Origin: Anastrepha obliqua
Lineage: Eukaryota > Arthropoda > Insecta > Diptera > Tephritidae
Assembly: GCF_027943255.1 (NCBI RefSeq)
Contig: NC_072895.1
Location: 34,136,001-34,200,000, forward strand
DNA: 64,000 bases
Direction: 5' to 3'
Part shown: one piece after another, positions 1-12,260 of the stretch
Layout: each line of letters starts with the position of its first letter
Numbering within the stretch: the stretch's first letter is position 1
The notes under the pieces: generated by a model
What the model was told of the DNA's origin: nothing
Databases searched by the model: none
What the model saw: only the letters and a program-made list of their open reading frames with translations
Program-made: the position numbers and the translations under genes

Positions 1-829
1 TGGTATAATTCGCATTTACGAAGCACCGGATATAATGAATCTTTCACAGTGGCCAGTTCAGCACGAAATAACAAATAAATTACCATTGAGCTGCATATCG
101 TGGAACACTTCCACATACAAGCTTTCTTCGCATCTTCTAGCCGTAAGAAATAAAACATCTATTAAGAATCTATTAGAAATTAAATATTCGTAGGCCGGTA
201 GTGACGATACTTCTGCGCATACGGGGAAAGTCTTAATCTTTGCATATAACGAAAGCGCGCGAAAATGTGCAGTAGTGGAAACTATAAATGAAATAAACCA
301 GCCTGTAACTGACCTATCGTTCGCTCCTGCCGCTGGTCGTCGATTTCATATATTAGCAGTAGCTAGTAAAGATCTGTATATTGTAAATATTCGAGGAGCA
401 ACGTAAGAATAAAAATATGAATGATTGTCTTACATTCAATAAATTTCTTTAAATTGTAGTGATTCTTCCGCAAATGCGAAACTGGAAATCCAAACCATTA
501 AGTTTAGCGATCACAATTGTCCCGTTTGGAGAGTATGTTGGAATATGCTGGGTACAATGCTGATTTCTACTGGCGATGATGATAGCGTTCGAATGTGGCG
601 AAGTAGCTTTATTTATGTTAAAAAGTGTATTAATATTACCTATTATCTCTTGTACTTAGTGAATTATACAGGAAACTGGAAATGCGCTGCTGTGTTGAAA
701 GCTGAAGGGAGTCATCCGTCTTATGAACCTAGTCTTAACTCTCCGACATTCACTGCCGCAGCCGCGGCTACTGCCAAATACTATAAAAAAGGCACAATTA
801 GCAACCCAAGTCAGGTGCCTTGGCACTAG
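1..829 (+). CDS. Seh1/Nup44A nucleoporin, upstream tandem copy (5' part outside window)
   Basis: WD40-repeat nucleoporin of the Nup107-160 scaffold and GATOR2 complex (known family role). Coding exons read from splice signals: <1-142, 194-402, 460-602, 660-829, joined at GT/AG borders with phase kept; the first complete codon starts at base 2. The protein has the Seh1 stretches [27 protein letters not shown] and [13 protein letters not shown] and ends in the Seh1-type tail QVPWH before TAG (827-829). AATAAA follows at 880-885. By hand it is about 84% identical to the downstream copy over ~220 residues, and all four exons are open, so it looks like a working paralogue. The N-terminal half lies off the window. 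Confidence 0.9.
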
Positions 830-1406
830 TGTAAGTAGTTTATTTTACTTTAAGCCCTTTACTGTGTTTCTATGTACGTAATAAAGATATTTTAAATACA
901 ATTAGTCTAAGTTGAAGTTTTCGAATATTCAGTGTTTTTTACATAAAGTTTTCAAGCAACTTGAAAATCATCTTTGATTAAACAAACATTTTTTTTTATT
1001 TTTAATTGGAATGAAGAAATTCTTAATAAATTCTGTGTATTCACTTATGATTTCAAAATTAGTAAAAAATTTAATGTTGATGTGAGAGATGGGTAGTGTT
1101 TTGGATTTTTGTGTGGTGCAAAACTCAGTATCGGCGATGTTCTAAAATCCTTTACAAGAAACCCTTCAAAACTCAATTGTACTAAAAATATTTAACAGTA
1201 ACATTTGCGCCTTCTCATTTCATTAACATTCTCTGGCTTGAGAATCTTCTCTGTTAGCGCTTAATAGTTTTTGTCACCCTGTTCTGTGTTCCTGTTATGA
1301 TAGAATTAATTGGTTTTTCAGTAACTATTTTATTGGTAAATTGAGTGAATTGTTTTGTCGATCTGTACCGTCGACTCGGGGAGGTTTCTTTGATTTTGCT
1401 TGTGAA
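830..1406. other. Intergenic spacer between the two Seh1 copies
   Basis: 577 bp. It holds the poly(A) signal AATAAA (880-885) of the upstream copy and AT-rich sequence that must contain the promoter and 5' UTR of the downstream copy. I see no other gene. The frame upstream of the downstream ATG is open from about 1341, but nothing in it resembles Seh1. Confidence 0.6.
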
Positions 1407-2722
1407 ATGTTTGAGGTTGAATTAATAGCAGCGGACCACAAGGATGTTATTCATGATGTAGCATTCGATTATTACGGACGTCGCATGGCAACCTGTTCCA
1501 GTGACCAAACAGTCAAGGTTTATACATACAATTATACCGCATGCCGGGAAAACATTTAAAATAAATTTTTACATAAGGTCTGGGATGAAGATGAGAAAGG
1601 CAATTGGATAGAATCAAGTTGTTGGAAAGCACATTCTGGCTCGATATGGAGAATTTCGTGGGCACATCCCGAGTTTGGGCAAGTTATAGTCACATGCTCA
1701 TTTGACCGCACTGCATCCGTGTGGGAAGAAGTTGTTGGTGAAAAAGTGGCGTCTTTAACGACATCCGCTCGTCGTTGGGTGAGACAGATGACTTTTGCTG
1801 ACTCTCGCACAAGCGTGACTGACGTTAAATTCGCACCAAAATACCTGGGGCTTTTGTTGGCTACGGCTTCAGCGGACGGCATAATTCGCATTTATGAAGC
1901 CCCCGATATAATGAACCTCACTCAATGGCCTGTTCTACATGAAATTGCCAATAAATTGCCACTGAGCTGCATATCGTGGAATACTTCGACGTATTTGTTA
2001 TCTTCGCAACTTTTAGCGGTAAAAAAATATCGAGCTCCGTTTAACTAAATAAAAAAAAATTGTTATTATTTATAGGCGGGAAGTGACGAGACTGCTACAC
2101 ACACTGGGAAGGTTTTTATATTTGCATATAGTGAAAGTGCTCGCAAATGTGTAAAGATTGAAACAATAAATGAAATAACCCAACCTGTGACTGACTTGGC
2201 ATTCGCACCTAATCCCGGTCGTACGTTCCATATGTTGGCGGTGGCTAGCAAGGACTTATATATTGTGAACATTCGAGGCGTCACGTAAGATTTTTAAATT
2301 TGGAATTCGGCACGGAATATTGCTTTTTATTAAAACTATTTTCAAATAGCGATGCCTCCGCAAACACAAAACTTGACATACAAACGACCAAGTTTAGTGA
2401 TCACAATTGCCCCGTTTGGAGAGTTTGCTGGAATATGCTGGCAACAATGTTAATATCCACTGGCGATGATGGATGTGTGCGGATTTGGCGAAGTAAATAC
2501 ACCTGTATTAATGTTGACTAGCACACAATTAATGAATAATATTTTTTAATAGAAAATTATACAAGAAATTGGAAATGTGCTGCGGTAATAAAGGCCGAGG
2601 GTAGTTACCCGTCTTATGAACCAAGTCTAAACTCGCCGTCAATGACTGCATCAGCTGCTGCAACTGCCAAATACTATAAGAAAGGGACAATTAGTAATCC
2701 GAATCAAGTGCCATGGCATTAA
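1407..2722 (+). CDS. Nup44A: Seh1/Nup44A nucleoporin, downstream tandem copy, complete
   Basis: Complete five-exon gene: 1407-1517, 1578-2018, 2076-2284, 2350-2492, 2553-2722, all with GT-AG introns of 57-65 bp. The sum is 1074 nt, or 357 aa plus TAA, close to the length I recall for fly Nup44A. The start is ATG 1407, giving MFEVE...ADHKDVIHD, the conserved Seh1 N-terminus. WD40 blades run through the whole length ([55 protein letters not shown], ending QVPWH). It is a structural component of the nuclear pore Y-complex and of GATOR2 (family knowledge). The intron positions that can be compared match those of the upstream copy, so the duplication copied the gene by DNA and not through RNA. Confidence 0.95.
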
Positions 2723-2827
2723 GTTCAGTGTTCAGTTATCAAGCGCTACTGAATTTATATCCCTTCCTAAACTTTTTAAATTTTTAAATTTAAGTAATTA
2801 ATATCAGCCTATTGATTTGTAAGCTTC

Positions 2828-2833
2828 AATAAA
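2828..2833 (+). terminator. Poly(A) signal of downstream Seh1 copy
   Basis: AATAAA about 105 bp after the stop codon, in the context CTTCAATAAAGTTTTAC. Confidence 0.6.
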
Positions 2834-2839
2834 GTTTTA

Positions 2840-4190
2840 CATAGTTTTGTATCTAATTTTATTGGCAACGTTAGTGGGGGCTTTCTCCCAATTTTAGCCG
2901 GTTTTATCTAATTAGAATTTAACGGGTAATAATTTTGTGTTGTTATTTGTGGTTTAATGAGTTATAACCTGTATTTTATTAATAATTGCAGCTTTTGTAT
3001 GCGCATTCAGGTAGATATGTAAACGCAGATTTTGTTTTAGAAAACTATAAAATAGCTGGCATGCGCAACTCTTAGGATACTCTATTTCTGGGTTTTTTAT
3101 AATCTGAAAAAAATTTTTTTTTTGGATTTCCCAATAGAAAGCAGGCGGGCAGATAACTGGCTATTTCATAAAGAAATAAATGTTAACCGGGAAATTTTTA
3201 CACATTCTTATATGCACTAAGCACTGTATTCCCTAATACCTTATAAGTAGAACCAAAAAAATGTATAGAATTAATAACCCCTGCGATCGAGGGGTTAGTT
3301 GCTTAATTTCGGACCGCAAATATTTAGCTTAATATCTTGATTCCATTGCCATTTAGGGGGTTCTTTTACTGCAGAAACATTACTTCTCAGGTATAAAGCC
3401 GCAGTGCCGAAACAAACCAAACCATGAACATGTTTGCAAAATTACTGATCAAATTTTTTTATTTTTTTTTTGTATATGAGAAATCTGACCAAAAATAGGA
3501 TTTTCACAAATATCTCGACTCCTCCGTGACCTAACGGGTCCAAATAAACGCTGAGTCGAATGAACGTCATAGCTACGGTTAAGTTTATACCGGACAATCA
3601 AGCAAACATTTATTTTTATATTTTGTATTGAAAATTTTATGCATATTTGATGTTGAAATATCCTTTGTTGCTGTGCCAACAAAAACTGTTATCTGATTTT
3701 TGTAATTTTTTATTTCACATTTTATTAACACTATCTATTGCCCACATTTCTGCATTTGCTTTGTTTAAATCTCTTTTGGTTTGGTAGCAATCAAAGACAG
3801 CTGAGTGTTCGCTATCTGAAAAATCATCTTTTTTGCTCTCCTGAAAAGTTATTGAAAAACAGCAGTTTTTATGGGCGTAACGGCGACTTGTACTCACATA
3901 ATTAAGTCACTTTATCGTTTTACAATATTTGCTATATTTTTCGTGCTAAATTTTTTTCGTTAATTTTTTATAAAAAGATTGTATTAATAAAAATATTGTA
4001 TTAAAAACGTTATAATCAAAGTTCTAAATGTTGTACGCAAAATTACACAAAAAATTAAAATATTTCAGAAATTTTCACTATAATTTTTGTATAAAGTATT
4101 TAATATAAAGTATAAAGTTTAAATTTGAAGTAGTTCAAAAATCGCGTTGATTTTTTTAAATTTACGTTAGGAATTTTCTTCTACATACAT
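2840..4190. other. Intergenic, no gene seen
   Basis: AT-rich sequence with short unsupported reading frames on the minus strand (around 3449-3897). None resembles a known protein. No terminal repeats or target duplications were recognised. Confidence 0.4.
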
Positions 4191-4199
4191 ACAGCTGTT

Positions 4200-5672
4200 G
4201 ACAGCTAATTAGAAACGACACTTATTTCAAAATAAATTTTCCGTTTTCCTTTTAAACACGTATTTTCATAACTTTTTGCCAATTCTATTTAAACGTATGA
4301 TAAACTTAAAAACTAGTGGAAAACAATTTAATCGCAATTCTTTATTAAATATATATATTTTTTTTAAAGCATGTGAAATGCACGATTTGGATAGGGCAAC
4401 TAATTAGAAACAGTAATGTATTATCAGATCAACATTAAGATTATGTTAGTATTTGGTTCCATAACCCTTTTGCTTCAACACTGCCTCACATCGATTGCGC
4501 ATTGATGTAATGAGATTCTGACAGCGCGCCACAGGTATTGCTTGCCATGCCGTTTTTACTTCGGCAAAAAGGACATCCATATTTAGGATATTTTTGGCAC
4601 TCACGGCTTTTTTAACGTCACCCTAGAGATGCTCTATTGGGTTTAAGTCCGGCCTGGATGATGGCCATTCCAAAACAATGTTGGAATTTTCGTCGAAAAA
4701 CTGTTTCGTCAACTTTGCCGTGTGCTTTGGATCATTATCCTGTTGAAACTTCCATATAACAGGCAAATTTTCCTCAGTCCACGGCAAAATTATATTTTTT
4801 AGTATATCGACGTATTTCTCCTTATTTAAAATTCCATCAATCCTATGGATTGGGCCAATACCATTCCACCAGAAACATCCACACACCATGATTGATCCTC
4901 CACAATGCTTCACTACCCGTGAAACGTAGCGAGGATTGAATTCTTGGTTGATTGACCGTCGAACATACCTTCTACCATCTGGGCCTATGCGATTTATTTT
5001 GGTTTCATCGCTCCAAACGATATATTTCCATTGATTTGGAGGCCATGACCAATGGGAGCTCGCAAAGACTACTCGCCGTCTCCTTTGTATCTTGGTTAGA
5101 AGGGGCTTCTTGCGTGCTGCTCTGCCATGCAGTCCAGATTCGACCAGACGCCAAGCAATTGTCCTCTTGGATATTTCGAAATTAGATTCATCCTGAATTT
5201 CCCGTTGGATGTCAGTGTTTAGAAATTTCACTGCACGACTTTCCAGCTTTACGAAGGTCAAAAATGGAGCTGCGCAGGGCAGGTGTACAGCTGCTGCTTT
5301 TTCCCATTACACATCTTGAAGACGAATATTTTAGTTGCTTTTAAACAACCAATTTAAAATATATACACACCAAAAAGTCGATTATATTACTATTAAAATA
5401 ACACAACTTCCCGAATATGCTTCCATTGAACAACTGTTTCTAATTAGTCGTCTCAGTTTATTTACCTTGAACTAAGTAACTCATACACTGCATTGGATAA
5501 TATTAACGGTACTTCAATTTCACAACTACAAAACTAGGCGCATTGGGTAGTAAATAGAGTAACAAAAGCAATGCAAATGATTTGAAGAGAAAAAGTAACG
5601 GTACATTTAAACAGTTTAATATAATATTATGCTCATCAAGCGTTTATCAAAAGGGAACGTTTCTAATTTCTC
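4200..5672 (-). mobile_element. Tc1-like transposon with four IR/DR sites, degraded
   Basis: The boundaries are set by the repeated motif CTAATTAGAAAC. It occurs twice facing inward at the left (about 4205 and 4401) and twice facing inward at the right (about 5430 and 5655), the four-site inverted/direct-repeat layout known for Tc3/Minos-type elements. The outer right copy is partly diverged. The ends are approximate because no clean TA duplication could be fixed. The transposase relic lies between the inner sites on the minus strand. Confidence 0.75.
4449..5318 (-). pseudogene. Tc1-like DD34E transposase, broken
   Basis: The minus strand encodes a Tc1 transposase that would cut and paste the element above. 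It starts MGKSSSCTPALRSSIFDLRK, then loses frame near 5215. The main open block (4623-5261) carries WSDETKINR (first Asp), QQDNDPKHTA (second Asp) and, 34 residues on, the Glu of DLNPIEHL. A TGG-to-TAG nonsense codon follows PIEHL, after which the normal C-terminus continues in frame and ends EAVLKQKGYGTKY. Two lesions make it inactive. Confidence 0.85.
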
Positions 5673-5822
5673 GTTTCAAAATTATATAGTTTATTAAAAT
5701 TTACAACAAAAACTATATATCGCAAAGTTTTAAACTTTGAACAAATATTTATTTTCAGATTTTGTCGAAACTTCCAACTTTTTAAACGGAATTTCTAGAA
5801 TTTTTCCAGGTATGCAGTTTAA

Positions 5823-6544
5823 GGGGTTAGGGGTAGTCAGAGGCCCGAAAAAATGATGATTTTCACGAATTTTTTTTTGCTACTTAATTAATTTATTTAA
5901 CAAAAATAAAAACATAGCATAAAAACATCATGTTTTAACTTGACTTCACCAAAATTTCAAAAAAAAAAAAAATTAATAATTGCAAAAGTTATCGCTGTTT
6001 GTGTGAAGTCCGTTTCTCCAGAAGTCCCTTGCGGTGAACATCACAAGTCCTTGCAGATTCATCTAAAACCAATCGGACAAGAAAAATTAGTTTTATTAAT
6101 AGATAATCTTGTGCTTGATCGAAGCTTTGTTTTTTTTTTTTCAAAATTAACAATATGGCGGTCTCAGGAAATATTTTTCAGATTTTCGAGAAAGAACCGA
6201 CAATTAATTGTTTAAAAAAAATCGAAATTTTTGAAAAAAAAATTCTTGGATCAGGCACGAGTTTTTTATGTTTTCTAAATGCAGTATGAATTTTGTTGAA
6301 ATCTAACAAGCAGTTTTAAAGTTACAGTGTTCACCAGTGTGAAAAACATAGTTTTGAGAAAAACGCGTTTAAAGTTTTGCTATCGGCTCCGGAGCGGCCG
6401 AGCGCCCTTTGTTAATTGTTGAATAACTTGAAAAGTATTTGTCGGATTCACTTCAAATTTTTACACAATATTTTTAAAACATTATACTTTAAGAAAATGC
6501 AAAAAAAAATCGATTTTTTGAAAATTCTGACTACCCCTAACTCC
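5823..6544. mobile_element. TTAA-flanked non-autonomous element, family GGGGTTAGGGG
   Basis: Inverted termini GGGGTTAGGGGTAGTCAGA at the left and its complement at the right, flanked on both sides by TTAA (5819-5822 and 6545-6548). There is no coding capacity. It contains the 20-bp box GAGAAAAACGCGTTTAAAGT at 6356-6375 shared with the other TTAA elements here. TTAA duplications are known for piggyBac and, as I recall, Sola3 transposons; I cannot tell which mobilised it. Confidence 0.8.
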
Positions 6545-6548
6545 TTAA

Positions 6549-8380
6549 TGCCCACTGAATTTGAGTAGTGCAAAGTTCAAGTTTCAAGTGACTGGAAAAT
6601 ATCAATGATTTTTCACAATTTTTTAGGCTTTTTCTTCCATATATAAATAAACGCAAGTGTATTTTGTTTACTTTTTAAGTTTGTTCTTCTTGCGAAAAAA
6701 AAGTTGAACTTCTACGTAAAAAAGATGTTGTTGAACTTTCCTCTTACGAAATAAACTATACGCAATTGATACTGTAAAAAATTTATATTTGGGATTTTGT
6801 TTTTTATTTATATACATATATATCATATTTTGATATCAATAACAATATCACAAAGGGAGTATAAGTAATTAAAACCATTTTTTGAAAATTTAGTCCTTTG
6901 AAAGTTTAAAAAACTAAATCGATGAGGAAATGTAAATCTGAAAAATTAAAAGAAGAAGTGTTGTCAATTGGACCTAGTGTGTAAAAAGATACTAATAAGC
7001 AATTTTTATTTATTTATTTATTAAGCTCATGAATATAATATATTCTTATAGGCTAAGTAGAAATAGTTTAGCGTTAATAGGCTTTACAAAAAGAAAGTAC
7101 AAATAAACTATTTATAAAAAATATTCAAAAATTTCAATAGGCCATCTTTTGAAAATGAAAAATCTATTTCAACAAATTTAGAGATTTTATGTATTAAACT
7201 CAATTACGGCTCTACTATTAGGAGCATTTCGAGCGTAAAGAGATTTTGAGAGACCAATATAGAAAAACTCGGAACTCCGGACAATCAACAGCAACAGGAT
7301 CAAATCAAAAATGAAAGGCAAAGACAAGGTTATTCTCCGGTGCTGCAATGATTTTAAGTTAATCAATAAGCATCGCGCTTCACGGGGAGGGATAGGATCC
7401 GAAAAGTGTAAATTACGCAACGCAATTAAAAATGTAAGAATACTTTCTGGATTCGTACAATTCTAGCAGCATGGCACTCATAGTACGTAGACCAAATGAA
7501 GGATGCTTACTCAAGTTTAGAATGTACAAACGCCGAATACAAAAGCTTCAGCATATAAGGAGAAATCGGTGCTATGATGCAAACAAAAGCAGGCATGGCG
7601 TAAGATTTGATAATAATAAAATTTATATGACTAGCAAAAGTAAGTTTCGAAGCGAATACTTTATTACACATGTGTAAATCTTTAATTTAGCTCATTTAAA
7701 TTACCATTTATCTACAAAATAATCGCTGTTCGCTCTCCATACCGTTGTGAGTTTTAATCGTATTCGAGTGGCATTCAGCCGAAGTAAGCTGAATGTTGCA
7801 TCGTCGACACGATTTTTTGATAGCTGTTTGTGAGCTAAGGCAAATTGCTTCGTTGCTTTAGTCACAGTTGGAAAGCCAAAATCGCGATGTAGGTACATAG
7901 CCATGCCTTTTATAGTATGGCGGCTTTACTATGCTCCACTGGATTTTTTTTTGCAGACGTTGGATAGCGGTGATGTACTTTTGATTAGAGCATTTGAAAT
8001 TTTCCCTGGATAAAAAAAAGTAAATTTTTGTAGCATGGTGATATCACCACACTATTTGAAAGGTTTGAAGCTCCTCGAATTCTTGTGAAAATTCAGCTCT
8101 GTGAGTTAAGTAACCTTGTTTGCAATAGGTCTGTGCATGCAAAAATTACCCAGTAACTTGCAAGTAACTTAATTTCCGAAAATTCACTGTCAAAGAGCAA
8201 AATATCAAAAAAATGAGGTTGTCTGTAAAGTCGGTTTACTGACGATAGTTTAACGTGATAACGTCATAAGAAAATATTGATTGAATGGTTGCATTTTTCA
8301 AAAGAAAATTTTAATTTTATTTGTTTGATAGATATTTTGTATGGATATAGAGAATGAGGTAAAATTAACATAATATACTT
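6549..8380. other. Non-coding AT-rich stretch
   Basis: Runs of A/T and short reading frames (7187-7904) without recognisable protein similarity. I see nothing further in it. Confidence 0.4.
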
Positions 8381-8850
8381 TAACATAACATAACATAACA
8401 TAACATAACATAACATAACATAACATAACATAACATAACATAACATAACATAACATAACATAACATAACATAACATAACATAACATAACATAACATAACA
8501 TAACATAACATAACATAACATAACATAACATAACATAACATAACATAACATAACATAACATAACATAACATAACATAACATAACATAACATAACATAACA
8601 TAACATAACATAAAATAACATAACATAACATAACATAACATAACATAACATAACATAACATAACATAATATAACATAACATAACATAACATAACATAACA
8701 TAACATAACATAACATAACATAACATAACATAACATAACATAACATAACATAACATAACATAACATAACATAACATAACATAATATAACATAACATAACA
8801 TAACATAACATAACATAACATAACATAACATAACATAACATAACATAACA
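8381..8850. repeat. Pentanucleotide (TAACA) array, about 94 units
   Basis: 470 bp of near-perfect TAACA repeats. Three single-base exceptions are visible (in the decamers starting 8611, 8661 and 8781). Read on the minus strand the unit contains no stop in any of the three frames, which creates false overlapping reading frames of MLCYV repeats. It is much longer and purer than the other microsatellites in the window. Confidence 0.97.
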
Positions 8851-9419
8851 TAATCATGTCAAAAAATAATAATAACATTAAAACAACAGGTATTATTAAC
8901 AAACTTGGTTTTATTTTAAATTCTTCAAGTAAATCAAATTAATAATAATCAATAAGAAGGCATATGCAAATACAAATACATGAATTTATATATGTACATA
9001 TGCGCATATACATACATATATACGCTCACTTAAGTAGGAGAGAGCAAGATGTCGAACGTTGCCGTTCGTTTGCTTTGTCGGCAATGAGCAAGTTAACGAC
9101 AAATGAGCAAGGTAACACTAATGAGCAAGGTAACGACACATTTTTTCGTGCGTGCAGCCTGTTAAATCGAATTATAAGACGTTATCACGTCAAAAAAAAG
9201 TATATGAACGCAAAACCGTTAACAATTAGCAAGTTTTACGAACAGTTGATTAAATTGTTGGCGGGAAAAATCACAAAAATTAAAAATCTTTCAGCTGAGC
9301 TACTTCTTATTCAACTACAGAACAAAAAAAAAAAAAAAAAGAAACAAAAAAATGAGGCAAATAAATCGCGAAATAACGAGCTTAGGATCACATGATATTA
9401 TTTTCCCCACAATAATTTG
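8851..9419. other. Low-complexity sequence, no gene supported
   Basis: Contains TACATA repeats, a short duplicated phrase (ATGAGCAAGGTAAC at about 9101 and 9119) and an A-rich tract near 9325. The open frame 8964-9395 is of low complexity and unlike any protein I know. Confidence 0.4.
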
Positions 9420-9985
9420 ATACATTTGTCAATCGCACCTTGCTTCATATTTCTCTTGCTTCAGTCTATGCATTTATGTAGGTATACGAGTATATATTTC
9501 CAAATTAGTTAATAACCAAGAAGCACAAGCATAAAACACAAGAGATACCTTCAATGCTTTCGATTTGTATCTCGCAAAACTGCAGCAACGGTGACTGGGG
9601 CTATGGTACAGATACCTCTGTATACATATCTCTATATCATTGGTCGATTCCTATTTAATACATGACTTCAAATGAACTTTATACATTTTTTCTTAAGTAT
9701 ATTTACTTCCATTCGCCATTTGAATCACGATTTTTATTTAAATTTAAACTTTGACTCAATTCGCAAATTTTAATTTGTGTTTATTTTTAGTTTGCGATCA
9801 GCTGTTTTTCTCACTTGCAAATTCTTACAAGTAAAAATTTATCCAATAAAATCTTGTAACTTCCCCTCTAAATTGAATATCATTTTGCTCTCTCACTTTC
9901 TCCTACTTTGCAAGTTTTTTGGATACATGAACAACAAAAGTTGTTATTGTAATAATTGTTACAGATTATTTGCTTCGTTGATAGA
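9420..9985 (-). repeat. Element E, inverted copy (left arm)
   Basis: Reverse-complement match to 11775-12260 plus 13786-13850, followed by eye through many shared phrases such as ACAGCTGAT, CTTGCAAATT and GAATCGACCAATGATAT. It carries the uninterrupted sequence ATTAACTAATTTGG (about 9513-9526, reverse strand), which in the right arm is split by the Helitron at 12261. The identity of E is unknown to me. The arms are about 1.8 kb apart in opposite orientation. Confidence 0.75.
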
Positions 9986-9986
9986 C

Positions 9987-10138
9987 GTAGTATTTGACAC
10001 TTGCGAACTAGACAACTGCAGTATACAATCTGACAGGCAATAGAACGCGTAAAGGTCAAAATAAAAATTTCAGTCACTCAAAATCATTTTTTTTTTAATT
10101 TAGTTATTTAAAAACAAAATTGCTTGATTTTGCGCCAT
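9987..10138. repeat. Fragment of a MITE also present at 62496-62720
   Basis: Shares TTTGACACTTG, GACAACTGCAG and GTCAAAATAAA with the complete copy near 62550-62650 and ends in TTTTGCGCCA, the terminal repeat seen there. The left end is missing. Confidence 0.65.
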
Positions 10139-10154
10139 CTTGTATATATATATA

Positions 10155-10440
10155 ATTGGCGCTTACACTCTATTTGGGTGTTTGGCCAAGCTTCTCTTCC
10201 TATTTGTGGGCTGCGTCTTAATGCTTTTCCACAAATGGAGTGACCTACAGTTTTAAGCCGCCTCCGAACGGCAGATATTATTATGAGGAACTTTTTCATG
10301 GCAGAAATACACTTGGAGATTTGCCGAGAAGTGACTACTATTACAACAACTTCTTTCATTTTGGTGTTTCCTGCACGGAGATTCGGAACTACGCACTTCT
10401 GAATGGTAGTCACGCCAGAATCCATTCCGCTACGGCGCCC
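10155..10440 (-). repeat. tRNA-derived SINE, copy 1
   Basis: On the minus strand it starts GGGCGCCGTAGCGGAATGG, has tRNA-like promoter boxes in its first ~70 bases, and ends AAGCGCCAAT before a (TA)n tail at 10141-10154. It matches 32491-32714 and 34808-35105. An A-tract borders the head (10441-10460). Confidence 0.8.
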
Positions 10441-10460
10441 AAAAAAAAAAAAAAAAAAAA

Positions 10461-11774
10461 TAGAAAACAAATTTTAAATACAAAAAGAAAATACCACATA
10501 AATTGGTAAAACTTGTAATTCTTCACGCTTCCATTATTTTGAACACAGGTGCTTCTTTCTATCGCGCCTGAGTGACGATTCTATCAAAAAAAGATCCTTA
10601 ATTAAAAGAACGCGCGTTCTGCCAATGTTACCTATTGTAAACATTCGACCTAATGGGCACTTAATATTAATTTTTATTTTTAAGTTTTTTGAAACACTTC
10701 ATTATCGATTTGAAATTTCTCACCGCTCGCGTATTGCCTCTAAATGTGATATGATACGTGCACTTCGCTTGACAATATTAATTCAAACCGCTACATTTAC
10801 CCGTGACAATTAATTTTTTTTTTCAGCCCGCGCACATTCAATTATAATTGTCCACAAGTGAAAATATCTACAAACAATAAGGCACTGCATCAAAAATAGT
10901 GGTGCACCACGAGCAGCTCGTGTCAAATGTGAGAGACCTTTTTGACTCGACTTCCCACGCTGCCATCATATCTACTATCGGCACACAACACCCCTATTTA
11001 ATAAACGATTTCATCCAAACTTAACTCAAAGTTGCACTCAAAATCAAAAAATCAACCCCTATCATGCTTTTATGTACATATTTCTGCAATGGAAATAGTG
11101 AAATATGATTTTATAGATTTCTTTTTTTTTTTTTTTTGAAATTTTAGGGTGGTTGAAGGACACCCAACTCGGCGATAAGCGATAATTGCTGTATGATTTC
11201 ATTGCAACAGGTCTTCAAAGCCTTCAAACGGAGTTCCAAAACAACGATCATCGCTTTAAGTGTTTTGATGTTAATATTTCATTCAAACATTTTAATGTGG
11301 TTAAGTGCAATTAAGTGGATAATGTTTTTGTAATGTATGTTGTGTTATTGTCATTTTTATTCGACACACATTTGCATGTGCACATCGATCCGATATTGGC
11401 AATAATAAATGAACATTGAAATTGTGTAGAAAGTGTCGCAGAATTAGAATACAGGAGTTGCGTATATTTACGTTAAAAATGTGTGCATACATAAGTACAT
11501 ACACATATGCAATCCGGATGGTATCATATTTGGCAGGGAATTATAATATATGCGCAGGTGGTCCAAACGTCATTTGCTTTAACGCTCTGTTGATCAAAAA
11601 ACAAAAATATAGTTCATATGTATCACACACATGAACATACATACATAAATACATACAATATATGGCCTGTAATGACAAGAATTTATTGCGATTCGCAAAA
11701 CTTGCGGCGAGTAAAGACGCTAAACGATACGTTTGGTGGGTTCAAACAGCTCGTTTCAGACAGCATCCTATCTA
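10461..11774. other. Spacer between the E arms, no gene seen
   Basis: AT-rich. A short phrase near 10515-10552 (CTTCACGCTTCCATTA then GAACACAGGTG) recurs near 17093-17127, so a dispersed repeat is present. Otherwise I recognise nothing. Confidence 0.4.
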
Positions 11775-12260
11775 TCACTGTTTTGTTCATGAAGCAAATA
11801 ATTTGTGACAATTGTTACATACTTTCAAGTTTTGATGTCCATGTATTCAAGAAACTTGCAAAGTAGGGGAAAGTGAGAGAGCAATAAGACATTTCATTTT
11901 GAGGGGAAGTTGCAAGATGTTACTGGATAAATTTTTACTTGTAAGAATTTGCAAGTGCGAAAAACAGCTGATCGCAAAGTAAAAATAAACACGAATTCAA
12001 ATTTGCGAATTGAGTCAAAGTTTAAATTTAAATAAAAATGGTGATTCAAATGGCGAATGTAAGTAAAGATATTTAAGATAAAATTTATAAAGTTTATTTG
12101 AAGTCATGTATTAAATAGGAATCGACCAATGATATAGAGAGAGGCATGCACCTCTGTACCACAGCCCCCAGTCACCGTTGCTGCAATTTCCGAAATACAA
12201 ATCGAAAGCATTGAAGGTATCTCTTGTGTTTTATGCTTGTGCTTCTTGGTTATTAACTAA
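11775..12260 (+). repeat. Element E, right arm (first part)
   Basis: Inverted partner of 9420-9985. It ends exactly at ATTAACTAA, where the Helitron begins, and resumes at 13786 with TTTGGAAATA. Confidence 0.75.

Noticed and set aside
8264..8902. Three long overlapping minus-strand reading frames of MLCYV repeats
   Set aside because: They are only the TAACA array read without stops; no protein-like sequence.
8964..9395. 143-codon plus-strand frame
   Set aside because: Begins in TACATA microsatellite and ends in a Lys run from poly-A; no domain.
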